Of a stretch of 64,000 nt of DNA, positions 46,204-54,690 are shown one piece after another. Position 1 is the first letter of the stretch; each line of letters opens with the position of its first letter. The stretch spans positions 45,044-109,043 of the forward strand of contig JAKVON010000008.1 of the NCBI GenBank assembly GCA_022482785.1. Reading direction: 5' to 3'. Source of the stretch: Atopobiaceae bacterium (GTDB taxonomy: Bacteria; Actinomycetota; Coriobacteriia; Coriobacteriales; Atopobiaceae). Under the pieces are notes generated by a model, which worked only from the letters and a program-made list of their open reading frames with translations, was not told the DNA's origin and did not search any database. A program made the position numbers and the translations under genes.

Positions 46204-46406
46204 CCCGAATCCCCGCTTTTCCCGCAGTTGCCATCCTGATGCGCAAATCTCGACTTTTCCCGCGGTTGCATGAATGATCGAAACTCCGACCTGCTGCGAT
46301 GAGGAGGGTGCCCGAGACGTCTCCGCGTTTGCCCAGGAAGCAAACGGGAAAAGTCGCAATCTGCGCAAGGATGCCCCAGCGGTGCGGGAAAAGTCGCAAT
46401 CTGCGC
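46204..46406. repeat. Intergenic palindromic element, family A copy 3
   Basis: Minus-type units at about 46204-46224 (degenerate) and 46241-46263, and plus-type units at 46346-46366 and 46386-46406 (identical, GGGAAAAGTCGCAATCTGCG). Plus units are 40 bases apart. The 84-base centre begins GCGGTTGCATGAATGATCG and ends with CCCAGGAAGC. The element occupies most of the 457-base gap between the nuclease-like gene start and rpmB. No gene is visible in the gap. Confidence 0.82.
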
Positions 46407-46418
46407 CGTCGCGGCATG

Positions 46419-46441
46419 AAAAAGGCCGCCCGAAGGCGGCC
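46419..46441 (-). terminator. Intrinsic terminator of rpmB
   Basis: On the minus strand, GGCCGCC-TTCG-GGCGGCC is followed at once by TTTTT (plus-strand 46419-46423 is AAAAA). It lies 27 bases after the rpmB stop codon: a textbook rho-independent terminator with a UUCG tetraloop. Confidence 0.88.
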
Positions 46442-46468
46442 GGACGTGCAACGCTGTCGCGCCCCGAG

Positions 46469-46657
46469 CTACGAGCGAGCGACCTTGCCGCTCTTGAGGC
46501 ACGTGGAGCAGACGTTCATCTTCTGGCGATGGCCGTTGACGATGACCGTCACGTGCTGGATGTTCGGCAGGAACTTGCGGTTCGAGACGCGGTGGGAGTG
46601 GCTGACCGAACGGCCGGCGACGGCATGCTTGCCGCAGATCTGACATACCTTGGACAT
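46469..46657 (-). CDS. rpmB: 50S ribosomal protein L28
   Basis: A 62-residue ribosomal protein. ATG 46657 follows GGAGG seven bases upstream. Two cysteine pairs are present (CQICGK near the N-terminus and CSTCLKSGK at the C-terminus), so this is the zinc-binding C+ form of L28, which needs zinc and is often backed by a zinc-free paralogue elsewhere in a genome. The core VSHSHRVSNRKFLPNIQ is typical. Confidence 0.97.
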   Translation of the reverse strand: MSKVCQICGKHAVAGRSVSHSHRVSNRKFLPNIQHVTVIVNGHRQKMNVCSTCLKSGKVARS

Positions 46658-46713
46658 AGCTGGACCTCCATATGGGCGGCCCTTCTTGGCCGCAGTCAAC
46701 ACAAAGCTGTTCA

Positions 46714-46741
46714 AAGATAGCACAGAGACCTTCAAACACAA
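46714..46741 (-). promoter_or_regulatory. Candidate rpmB promoter
   Basis: On the minus strand TTGTGT (46736-46741) and TATCTT (46714-46719) are 16 bases apart, 57 bases before the rpmB start codon. The match is moderate, but the block is AT-rich relative to its surroundings. Confidence 0.4.
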
Positions 46742-46867
46742 GGGATTTCCACGTAATCCAGAGCATTTCGTCCGTCCCCGAAGCGGACGGGAAACCTCGT
46801 GGGGCAAGGGTCCCCGCAGGGGTAGCATCTGTACGTGAATTGCATTCGAGCGAATCCTGGAGAGCGC

Positions 46868-49066
46868 ATGGCCATCCTCAAGTTCCTGAGAGGTCACCTC
46901 CTGGCGGTCCTCGCCGTTTTCGCCCTGCTCATCGTGCAGGCGAACTGCGAGCTCACGCTTCCCCAGTACATGAGCGACATCGTCGACGTGGGCATCCAGC
47001 AAGGGGGCATCGAGTCCGCCGTCCCCACGTCGGTGCGCGCGCAGTCCCTTGCGGACCTCGAGATGTTCCTCTCGGACGACGAGGTCTCCGCCGTCGAGGC
47101 GGACTACTCCGCCGCCAACGCCAGCGGCATCCGCACCTTCGTTGGTCGTCCGGCCGACAAGGCCAAGGGCTCGGCGCTCGCCGAGACGCTCGGCCTGCCC
47201 GAGACCATCGTCCTCGCGCTCGGCAAGGGCGTCGACGCCTCCGCGCTCATGGGCTCGGCCGGAGAGGGCAAGACCCTCACGATGGATGCCGTCCGCACGG
47301 CCTACCAGGCGGGGAGGGTCACCAAGGACCAGCTCGTCTCGGCGGCCGGCTCCATGGCGGGCTCCATGGGCGCCATGTCGGGCTCGATCGTCTCCCAGCG
47401 AGCCGTGGAGTTCGTGAGGGCGGAATACGTCGCCCAGGGCATGGACGTCAGCGCGGTCCAGACGAGCTACCTCGGGCGCATGGCCCAGGTGATGTTCGCG
47501 TTCTGCCTCGTCGCGCTCCTCGCGGCGGTGCTCGTGGGCCTCATCGCGTCGCGCACGGGTGCCGTCATCGGCCGTGACCTGCGCCATGACATGTTCGCCA
47601 AGGTCATGCGCTTCTCGCCTGCCGAGGTGAGCAAGTTCAGCCAGGCCTCGCTCATCACCCGCTCCACGAACGACATCCAGCAGATCCAGCAGATGACCGT
47701 CATGCTCATGCGCATGGTGCTCCTGGCGCCGGTCATGGGCTGCGTGGCCATCTCCAAGGTCGTCGCCACCCACACCGGCCTCGAGTGGACCATCATGCTC
47801 GCGGTGCTGTCCGTTCTCGGCGTCATCTCCGTGCTGTTCTACTTCACGCTGCCCCGGTTCAAGAAGATGCAGTCGCTCATCGACCGCGTGAACCTCGTCG
47901 CCCGCGAGATCCTCGACGGTCTCATGCCGATCAGGGCGTTCGGCCGACAGGGCTACGAGCTCGGCCGCTTCGACGAGGCCTCGACCGATCTCATGGAGAC
48001 CCAGCTCTTCACCAACCGCGCCATGTCGCTCATGATGCCGGCCATGATGCTCGTCATGAACGTGATCACGGTGGTCATCGTGTGGTTCGGCGCGAACGGC
48101 GTCGATGCGGGCGTGATGCAGGTGGGCGACATGATGGCGTTCATCTCCTATGCCATGCAGATCGTGTTCTCGTTCCTCATCCTGGCCATGCTCGCCGTCA
48201 TCGCCCCGCGTGCCAGCGTCGCGGCCGGCCGGGTGCAGGAGGTCCTCGACTGCCCGCTCACGGTCGTCGATCCCGAGAGGCCCAAGACCGTGGGCCCCGA
48301 CGGCCCCCGTGCGAGCCTCGTCTTCGACGACGTGTCGTTCCGCTACCCGGACGCCGAGGCGGACGTGGTGGCCCACGTCTCGTTCACGGCCTCCGCCGGC
48401 AAGACCACGGCCATCATCGGCTCGACCGGCTCGGGCAAGTCGAGCCTCGTCCAGCTCGTGCCGCGCCTCTACGACGTCACGGGCGGACGCGTCACCCTCG
48501 ATGGCATAGACGTGCGCGACATGTCCCTGACCGACCTCCGCGGCCGCATCGGCTACGTGCCGCAGAGGGGGTTCCTCTTCTCGGGGACGGTGGGGTCGAA
48601 CGTTGCCTACGGCATGGATCGCCCCAACGAGGTCGCCGTGGACACCGCCATCGACGTCGCGCAGGCCCGCACCTTCGTGAGCGAGTGCGACGAGGGCCTC
48701 GATACCCCCATCGCACAACGCGGCGCGAACGTCTCGGGCGGCCAGCGGCAGCGCCTCGCCATCGCCCGCGCCCTGGCCATCCGTCCCGAGGTCCTCGTGC
48801 TCGACGACTCGTTCTCCGCGCTCGACTACGCCACCGACGCACGCCTGCGCGCCGCCCTCGCGACCCAGGTGGCCAACACGGCCCTCGTCGTGGTCGCCCA
48901 GCGCATCGCCTCCGTCATGCATGCCGACCAGATCGTCGTGCTCGACGAGGGCCGCGTGGTGGGCAGGGGCACCCACGAGCAGCTCCTGCGCACCTGTCCG
49001 ACCTATCTCGAGATCGCCCGGTCGCAGCTCTCCGCGAGCGAGCTCGGCCTGGAAGGGGGCGAGTGA
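46868..49066 (+). CDS. ABC exporter, transmembrane/ATPase half with degenerate site
   Basis: A 732-residue half-transporter. ATG 46868 follows GGAGAG. TM1 is followed by an unusually long ~150-residue insert before the rest of the six-helix domain. The nucleotide-binding domain has Walker A GSTGSGKSS and signature NVSGGQRQRLAIARAL. Walker B is VLVLDDSFSALD: the catalytic Glu is replaced by Asp, as in the degenerate member of heterodimeric exporters such as TM287/288. The partner gene begins one base after its stop. Substrate unknown; drugs, lipids or peptides are possible. Confidence 0.9.
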   Translation: MAILKFLRGHLLAVLAVFALLIVQANCELTLPQYMSDIVDVGIQQGGIESAVPTSVRAQSLADLEMFLSDDEVSAVEADYSAANASGIRTFVGRPADKAKGSALAETLGLPETIVLALGKGVDASALMGSAGEGKTLTMDAVRTAYQAGRVTKDQLVSAAGSMAGSMGAMSGSIVSQRAVEFVRAEYVAQGMDVSAVQTSYLGRMAQVMFAFCLVALLAAVLVGLIASRTGAVIGRDLRHDMFAKVMRFSPAEVSKFSQASLITRSTNDIQQIQQMTVMLMRMVLLAPVMGCVAISKVVATHTGLEWTIMLAVLSVLGVISVLFYFTLPRFKKMQSLIDRVNLVAREILDGLMPIRAFGRQGYELGRFDEASTDLMETQLFTNRAMSLMMPAMMLVMNVITVVIVWFGANGVDAGVMQVGDMMAFISYAMQIVFSFLILAMLAVIAPRASVAAGRVQEVLDCPLTVVDPERPKTVGPDGPRASLVFDDVSFRYPDAEADVVAHVSFTASAGKTTAIIGSTGSGKSSLVQLVPRLYDVTGGRVTLDGIDVRDMSLTDLRGRIGYVPQRGFLFSGTVGSNVAYGMDRPNEVAVDTAIDVAQARTFVSECDEGLDTPIAQRGANVSGGQRQRLAIARALAIRPEVLVLDDSFSALDYATDARLRAALATQVANTALVVVAQRIASVMHADQIVVLDEGRVVGRGTHEQLLRTCPTYLEIARSQLSASELGLEGGE

Positions 49067-49067
49067 C

Positions 49068-50945
49068 GTGTCTGCCGATGACGAGACCGGACGCACCACC
49101 GCCATTCCCAAGGCAAGGCAGCGCGGGCCCATGGCGGGCGGCGGCCCCGGCGGGGTGCGCATGGCAACCGAGAAGCCCAAGGACTTCAAGGGCACGCTCG
49201 GGAAGCTTCTCTCCTACATGCGGGTCCATCTCGCCGCCATCGTGTTCGCCGTGCTGTTCGCCATCGCCTCGGTGGTGTTCAACGTGGTGGGGCCGAAGGT
49301 GCTGGGACAGGCCACCACGGTCCTCTACCAGGGCCTCGTGGCAAAGGTCCAGGGGACGGGCTCGGTCGACTTCGAGGCCATCCGCAACATCCTCCTGACG
49401 CTTCTCGTGCTCTACCTGGCGTCGAGCGCGTGCAGCTTCATCCAGGGCTGGCTCATGAGCGGCGTCACGCAGCGCGTGTGCTACCGCATGCGCAAGGAGA
49501 TAGCCCGGAAGATGAGCGTCGTGCCCATGAGCTACTTCGAGGACCACTCGAAGGGCGACGTGCTCTCGCGCATCACCAACGACGTCGACACCCTCGGCCA
49601 GTCGCTCAACCAGAGCGTGACCCAGCTCATCACCTCCCTGGCGCAGCTCGTGGGCGTCACGGTGATGATGCTCTCGATATCGTTGCAGCTCACGGGGGTC
49701 ACCTTCCTCACCCTGCCCATCTCCGTGGGCATCGTGGGGTTCGTGGTCAAGCGCTCGCAGCGCTACTTCAAGGCGCAGCAGGAGGTCTTGGGCGCGGTGA
49801 ACGGCCAGGTCGAGGAGGACTTCGCCGGCCAGGACGTGATTCAGGTCTTCAACCGCGCGGACTCGACGGTGGAGGCCTTCGACGAGCAGAACGATCGCCT
49901 CTACGAGAGCGCCTGGAAGAGCCAGTTCCTCTCGGGCCTGCTCATGCCCCTCATGACCTTCGTGGGCAACATGGGCTACGTCGCCGTCGTGGTGGTGGGT
50001 GCCATGCTCGCCATCGGCGGCGCCATCCAGCCCGGCGACATCCAGAGCTTCATCCAGTACGTCCGCAACTTCACCCAGCCCATCCAGCAGCTCTCGAACG
50101 TCTCGAACATGCTTCAGCAGATGGCCGCCGCAGCCGAGCGCGTCTTCGAGTTCCTCGCGGCGCCGGAGGAGCCCAACACCGAGCAGCCCGGCGAGGAGCT
50201 GGGCGAGCGGGGCGGCGCGGTGAGCTTCGAGCACATACGCTTCGGGTACCTGCCGAGCCACACCATCATCCATGACTTCACCTGCGACATCGCCCCCGGC
50301 CAGACGGTGGCCATCGTGGGGCCCACGGGCGCGGGCAAGACCACGCTCATGAAGCTCATGCTGCGCTTCTACGACGTCGATGGCGGATACCTCACGGTCG
50401 ACGGCCACGACGTGCGCGACCTGCCGCGCGCAAACCTCAGGAGCGAGTTCTCGATGGTGCTCCAGGACACGTGGCTCTTCAAGGGCTCGATCCGGGAGAA
50501 CATCCGCTACGGCGACCTCGACGCCTCGGACGGCGAGGTGGAGGCCGCCGCGCGGGCCGCCCACTGCGACCACTTCATCCATACGCTCCCCGGCGGCTAC
50601 GACTTCGAGATCAACGAGGAGGCCAGCAACGTCTCGGCCGGCCAGCGCCAGCTGATCACCATCGCCCGCGCCGTGTTGGCCAACCGTCCCATCCTGATCC
50701 TCGACGAGGCCACCTCGAACGTGGACACCCGCACCGAGGAGCTCATCCAGCATGCGATGGACCAGCTCGTGGTGGGCCGCACGAGCTTCGTCATCGCGCA
50801 CCGCCTCTCGACCATTCGCAACGCCGACCGCATCCTGGTGCTGCGCAAGGGCGACATCGTCGAGACGGGCACCCACGAGCAGCTGCTGGCCGCCGGCGGG
50901 TTCTACGCGAGTTTGTACAACTCCCAGTTCGAGGAGTGCGAGTAG
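49068..50945 (+). CDS. ABC exporter, transmembrane/ATPase half with consensus site
   Basis: A 625-residue partner of the preceding half-transporter. GTG 49068 gives a ~35-residue polar leader (with MAGGGPGGVR) before the first TM; the ribosome site AAGGGGG lies about ten bases upstream. The six-TM domain is normal. Walker A is GPTGAGKTT, the signature is the slightly altered NVSAGQRQLITIARAV, Walker B is ILILDEATSNVDTR with catalytic Glu, and the H-loop is IAHRLSTI. Together they give one canonical and one degenerate ATP site. The pair immediately precedes the protease cluster, though any link to it is unproven. Confidence 0.92.
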   Translation: MSADDETGRTTAIPKARQRGPMAGGGPGGVRMATEKPKDFKGTLGKLLSYMRVHLAAIVFAVLFAIASVVFNVVGPKVLGQATTVLYQGLVAKVQGTGSVDFEAIRNILLTLLVLYLASSACSFIQGWLMSGVTQRVCYRMRKEIARKMSVVPMSYFEDHSKGDVLSRITNDVDTLGQSLNQSVTQLITSLAQLVGVTVMMLSISLQLTGVTFLTLPISVGIVGFVVKRSQRYFKAQQEVLGAVNGQVEEDFAGQDVIQVFNRADSTVEAFDEQNDRLYESAWKSQFLSGLLMPLMTFVGNMGYVAVVVVGAMLAIGGAIQPGDIQSFIQYVRNFTQPIQQLSNVSNMLQQMAAAAERVFEFLAAPEEPNTEQPGEELGERGGAVSFEHIRFGYLPSHTIIHDFTCDIAPGQTVAIVGPTGAGKTTLMKLMLRFYDVDGGYLTVDGHDVRDLPRANLRSEFSMVLQDTWLFKGSIRENIRYGDLDASDGEVEAAARAAHCDHFIHTLPGGYDFEINEEASNVSAGQRQLITIARAVLANRPILILDEATSNVDTRTEELIQHAMDQLVVGRTSFVIAHRLSTIRNADRILVLRKGDIVETGTHEQLLAAGGFYASLYNSQFEECE

Positions 50946-51022
50946 GGGGCTGGCAGGCGCGTGGGTACACTCACCATGTCATGACCATCTTGCTCCATGG
51001 CATGGGACGGGGCGACTGCCGG

Positions 51023-51478
51023 ATGTCGAGCCTTCGCGCACGCTTTCCAATCGGCCAGGTCAGCGCCTTGGCTCTCGCGGCACTGGCTTGCGGGCTCGCA
51101 GTCGGTTGCTCGTCGCCCGCGTCGGTTCCAGGCCAAGGAGCCCCGGCCGCCTCGACAGAGGCCGCCACGGAACCGTCGGCGACCTCTCCGTCGACCGAGG
51201 CCGCAACGACGGGAGATGATGGCATGGAATACGTGTCGGACGAGGTCATCGTTGTCTTCCGGGCAGGCACCACGGCAAGCGCGGCCACGGCGGCGCTCGC
51301 CGGGACCCAGAGCGTGGCCGCCCAGGAGGTCACGCAGGAGGAACTCGATCAGCCTTTGCCCTACGTCGTCGTCAAGACCTCTGCGGGCCATACCGTCGAC
51401 CAGGCGATCTCCGAGCTCGAGCAGATTGACGTCATCGAGTCGGCCCAAAGGAACCACGTGCTGCACACGATGGGCTAG
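51023..51478 (+). CDS. Lipoprotein consisting only of a subtilase propeptide-like domain
   Basis: A 151-residue exported protein. ATG 51023 gives RARF and a hydrophobic stretch ending in lipobox LAVGC, so it should be membrane-anchored by lipid; an in-frame ATG at 50981 is less likely. A Pro/Ser/Thr/Ala-rich linker (~33-72) leads to an ~80-residue domain, EYVSDEVIVVFRAGTT ... AISELEQIDVIESAQRNHV. This aligns throughout with the propeptides of the three subtilases downstream (YVAGEVLVTFRDGTT ... VAELEQDPTVESAQPNYIY). No catalytic domain follows; the gene stops after HTMG. It may be a tethered inhibitor or a folding helper in trans for the neighbouring proteases. It could also be the remnant of a lost fourth protease, but the lipobox argues for a purposeful form. 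Confidence 0.72.
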   Translation: MSSLRARFPIGQVSALALAALACGLAVGCSSPASVPGQGAPAASTEAATEPSATSPSTEAATTGDDGMEYVSDEVIVVFRAGTTASAATAALAGTQSVAAQEVTQEELDQPLPYVVVKTSAGHTVDQAISELEQIDVIESAQRNHVLHTMG

Positions 51479-51621
51479 GATTCGTGCAACGCGAGAGCCG
51501 CCGCGGTCACCGAGACGGCGCGGTCGCCTGCTGTGTCGGGCAGCTCGCGGATGTCAGACTGGGTAAGCAATCCGTAACGCTGCCCGGCGCCTCGTCTTCC
51601 CGACCTTTCTTGGGGGTTCTC

Positions 51622-54543
51622 ATGTCCAAGCGGCTTCTTGCCCTCCTCCTCTCTGCCATCCTCTCCCTTGGTGCTGCATCTCCGACTCTCGCCCTGAGCG
51701 AGGTGGCCCTACCTGTCACCTCCGCTGCAACCTCTCCGGTGGCTACCAGCAGCGAAGCCGTGCCGAGGACCCAGCCAACGGAGAGAGCGACGACTTCCGA
51801 CGAGCCATCCGCCGATGCTCTGACACTGGCGCAGCCGTCTGCTGCCGGCACGGGCACCGCGCCCGAATCGGCGGAAGCTCCGTCGTCGGTCGTCATGAGC
51901 GTCCAGGAGGCCGAGGACGCCACGGGGATCGATGCGGCGGCCGAGGGCCTCTCCTACAAGAGGGGCGAGGTGATAGTCTCCTTCAAGAAGGGGGTCACCA
52001 AGAGCGAGGCGGCCCTCTCGATGCAGTCCGCGGATGCCGTCGAGACAAGCGACATAGACGACGCGGACCTCCTCTCGTCGTCCATAGAGGGCGGAACCCT
52101 GGTGGGCGAGGCGGGAGACGATCCCATGGCCCTCGTGGCCGTCGGGGACGGGCAGACGGTCGTGCAAGCCGTCGCGGAGCTCGAGGCCGAGCCTACCGTG
52201 GAGCACGCCCAGCCCAACTACTGCTATCAGGTTCTTGACGGCGAGGAGGGGGTGTCGGCCGCCCCGGGCGAGGCCGAGGCGCAGACCACGGATGGGGATG
52301 GGGGCCTGGGCGTCCAATCGACCGTCGTGAGCGACCCGTTCACGAAGTCCTCCTCCTACCAGTACCAATGGCAGCTGAGCAACTACGTGTCAGGAAGTAA
52401 GTCGACCGGCGATCTCGGCGTCAACGCGTTCGAGGCGTGGGACTATGCGCGATGCAATGGCAGCGTGGGCGTGGCGGTTATCGACACGGGCTGCCTCACC
52501 AGCCATGAGGACCTGAGAGACAACGTGGTGGGTGCCTACAACGCCTACAACGCCGTCTATGGCGGGAGCACCACGGACGTCTCTGACGCCTCGGGCCATG
52601 GCACCCATGTGTGCGGCATAGTCGGCGCGCGGGCCGGCAACGGACTCGGCGGTGCGGGTGTGAGCTATAACGCGAAGCTCATGCCCGTGAAGGCCAGCGA
52701 CGATGCCAACGGCTACCAGTTCTACGACTCGTCGGCCATCGAAGCATACAAGTACATCAGGGCCAATGCCTCGAAGTACAACGTCCGTGTCATCAACATG
52801 AGTTGGGGAGGGGTCGATAGCGAGACGTACGAGGACTCCTCCACGTGGAAGGACTATGACCTGATGCAGCAGATCGACGGGGCTCGCGAGGAGGGAATCC
52901 TCACGGTGTGCGCCGCTGGCAACTACAACTCGGTCATGCCCTATGTCGACTACCCGGCAGATTACACGGGTTGCGTGAGCGTCATCAACCTCATGCAGGG
53001 CCTCGACACCGCTACCATGACCAACTGCGCCGAGCGTGACTATGGCCTGTCCAACTACAACTTTCCCGGCCACAAGGTGAAGAACATCTCGGCGCCAGGC
53101 ACCGATATCTGGAGCACGTCGAAGGACAGCCAGCCTGGGGTTGGATGCTACGAGTCGATGTCGGGAACCTCCATGGCCTGTCCGGTGGTGGCAGGGGTCG
53201 CCGCGCTCGTTTTCGCCGCCAACCCGTCGATGAGCCCGGACGGGTGCGAATCGATCATCTACGGCACGGCGCGCGATCTCGTCTACCAGGACTTCAAGGA
53301 GACGGCTACCGCAGGATGGGATGTCTATACAGGATATGGCGAGGTAGATGCTGCCGCAGCGGTGGAGAAGGCCCTTGGCCTCGAGACCCTCTCGCCCTCA
53401 CTCTGCACGGTAACGGGGACCTACTACTACTCCGGCACGCCTATCGTTCCGACGGTCACGGTGAAGAACGCGGCAGGAGCCACCCTCGTGCAAGGCTCCG
53501 ACTACTCGATCTCCTGCTCGAACAACGTCAACGTTGGTACCGCCACCGTCACCATCGTTGGCAAAGGAGAATACATCGGAACGGTGCTCAAGACGTTTTC
53601 CATCTCCGACGCCTATTGTTCCGACGTCTTGGGCGTGGGCTCCGGAAAGGCCTTCACCATACACACTCGTCTTGCTTCCGGCAGGCTTGTCGACATCGCG
53701 GGCCGTTCCCTGGCAAATGGCGGCAACGCCCAGATGTATCAAGGAAACGAGACGCCGGCCCAGCGTTTCTACGTTACTTTCTCGAAAGTGTCAGGGGATG
53801 TCGGCTACTACACGATACGAAATGTCTGTTCAGGCAAGGTGCTCGACGTCGCCGGGGGAGGTACTGCCAACGGAACGAACGTCCAACAGTACTCATCCAA
53901 CGGAACGAAGGCCCAGCAATGGATCGCATCGCCCTCGAGCAACGGGTCAGGCTTCTGGGTGCTCTCGAACGTGAACTCGGGCAAGGTCCTCGACATCAAG
54001 GGCAATAGCGTGGCCAACGGGGCGAATCTGCAAACATGGACCGCGAACAGGACCTCCGCCCAAGATTTCGCGTTCGAGAGCTGCGCGGTCTCGTCCCTCT
54101 TGACGGGCTCCGGCAACTCCTATGTGATTCACAATGTGGGGAACACCGCGCGTGTGGTAGACATTGGGGGGAATTCGTCTTCTGATGGCGCAAACATCCA
54201 GCTCTACGACGCAAACGGCACGGATGCGCAGAGGTTCTACCTTGAATACGACGCCAAGACGGGTTACTACGCCATCTGCAGCAAGGCCCATCCGGGCAAG
54301 GTCGTCGACGTAAAAGGAGCCGGCGTTGCGAACGGGAGCAACGTCCAGCAGTGGTCGAGCAACGGGACCTGGGCCCAGAGGTGGTCGATCAAGGTGAACG
54401 CGGACGGCTCCTGTACGGTCTTTTGCGCGTGCAACGGCCGGTGCTTCGACCTGAAGGGTGCCTCCGTTGCCAATAGGACCAACATCTGGTGCTGGGACTC
54501 CAATGGAACGACCGCTCAGAGATGGGTATTTGCAAAGGGCTGA
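51622..54543 (+). CDS. Secreted subtilisin-like serine protease with Ig-like and ricin-lectin domains (1)
   Basis: A 973-residue exoprotease. ATG 51622 follows GGGGG. Signal peptide ~1-28, Ser/Thr/Ala-rich linker, propeptide (~112-210, KRGEVIVSFKKGVT), then a peptidase S8 domain with all catalytic residues: D288 in VAVIDTGC, H326 in GHGTHVCG, oxyanion N434 in AAGN, S517 in GTSMACP. One Ig-like domain (~595-662, ending GKGEYIGTVLKTFSI) precedes a C-terminal ricin-type lectin region (~665-973) with six QxW-like repeats (QRFYV, QQWIA, QDFAF, QRFYL, QRWSI, QRWVF), probably two beta-trefoils. No sortase motif is present. It likely degrades glycosylated host or dietary protein while bound to glycans. 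A GGGCTG/CAGCCC hairpin overlaps the stop codon. Confidence 0.92.
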   Translation: MSKRLLALLLSAILSLGAASPTLALSEVALPVTSAATSPVATSSEAVPRTQPTERATTSDEPSADALTLAQPSAAGTGTAPESAEAPSSVVMSVQEAEDATGIDAAAEGLSYKRGEVIVSFKKGVTKSEAALSMQSADAVETSDIDDADLLSSSIEGGTLVGEAGDDPMALVAVGDGQTVVQAVAELEAEPTVEHAQPNYCYQVLDGEEGVSAAPGEAEAQTTDGDGGLGVQSTVVSDPFTKSSSYQYQWQLSNYVSGSKSTGDLGVNAFEAWDYARCNGSVGVAVIDTGCLTSHEDLRDNVVGAYNAYNAVYGGSTTDVSDASGHGTHVCGIVGARAGNGLGGAGVSYNAKLMPVKASDDANGYQFYDSSAIEAYKYIRANASKYNVRVINMSWGGVDSETYEDSSTWKDYDLMQQIDGAREEGILTVCAAGNYNSVMPYVDYPADYTGCVSVINLMQGLDTATMTNCAERDYGLSNYNFPGHKVKNISAPGTDIWSTSKDSQPGVGCYESMSGTSMACPVVAGVAALVFAANPSMSPDGCESIIYGTARDLVYQDFKETATAGWDVYTGYGEVDAAAAVEKALGLETLSPSLCTVTGTYYYSGTPIVPTVTVKNAAGATLVQGSDYSISCSNNVNVGTATVTIVGKGEYIGTVLKTFSISDAYCSDVLGVGSGKAFTIHTRLASGRLVDIAGRSLANGGNAQMYQGNETPAQRFYVTFSKVSGDVGYYTIRNVCSGKVLDVAGGGTANGTNVQQYSSNGTKAQQWIASPSSNGSGFWVLSNVNSGKVLDIKGNSVANGANLQTWTANRTSAQDFAFESCAVSSLLTGSGNSYVIHNVGNTARVVDIGGNSSSDGANIQLYDANGTDAQRFYLEYDAKTGYYAICSKAHPGKVVDVKGAGVANGSNVQQWSSNGTWAQRWSIKVNADGSCTVFCACNGRCFDLKGASVANRTNIWCWDSNGTTAQRWVFAKG

Positions 54544-54618
54544 CGACAGCCCGTTGCGCGTCCTCCTTGGCTTTGTGGCGCACTCGGATGGGATGCCGAC
54601 GCTTTTGGGATCTCGCCT

Positions 54619-54648
54619 TTGCTGAAAGAACGGGGAAGCTAGTATGCT
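54619..54648 (+). promoter_or_regulatory. Candidate promoter of the second subtilase gene
   Basis: TTGCTG (54619-54624) and TATGCT (54643-54648) with an 18-base spacer lie 42 bases before the TTG start codon. The match is weak to moderate. The 147-base gap between the first and second protease genes holds nothing else recognisable. Confidence 0.3.
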
Positions 54649-54690
54649 ACTTAGCCAGTAGCTATCACCCGAAGGCCATGGAGGCTCCTC

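Noticed and set aside
44833..46406. An insertion sequence
   Set aside because: No transposase is encoded. The gene between the repeats has a DUF559/Vsr-like fold, and no target-site duplication could be identified by eye.
54537..54552. GGGCTG/CAGCCC hairpin over the first subtilase stop codon as a terminator
   Set aside because: The stem is only six pairs and no T-run follows. It was mentioned with the gene but not called separately.
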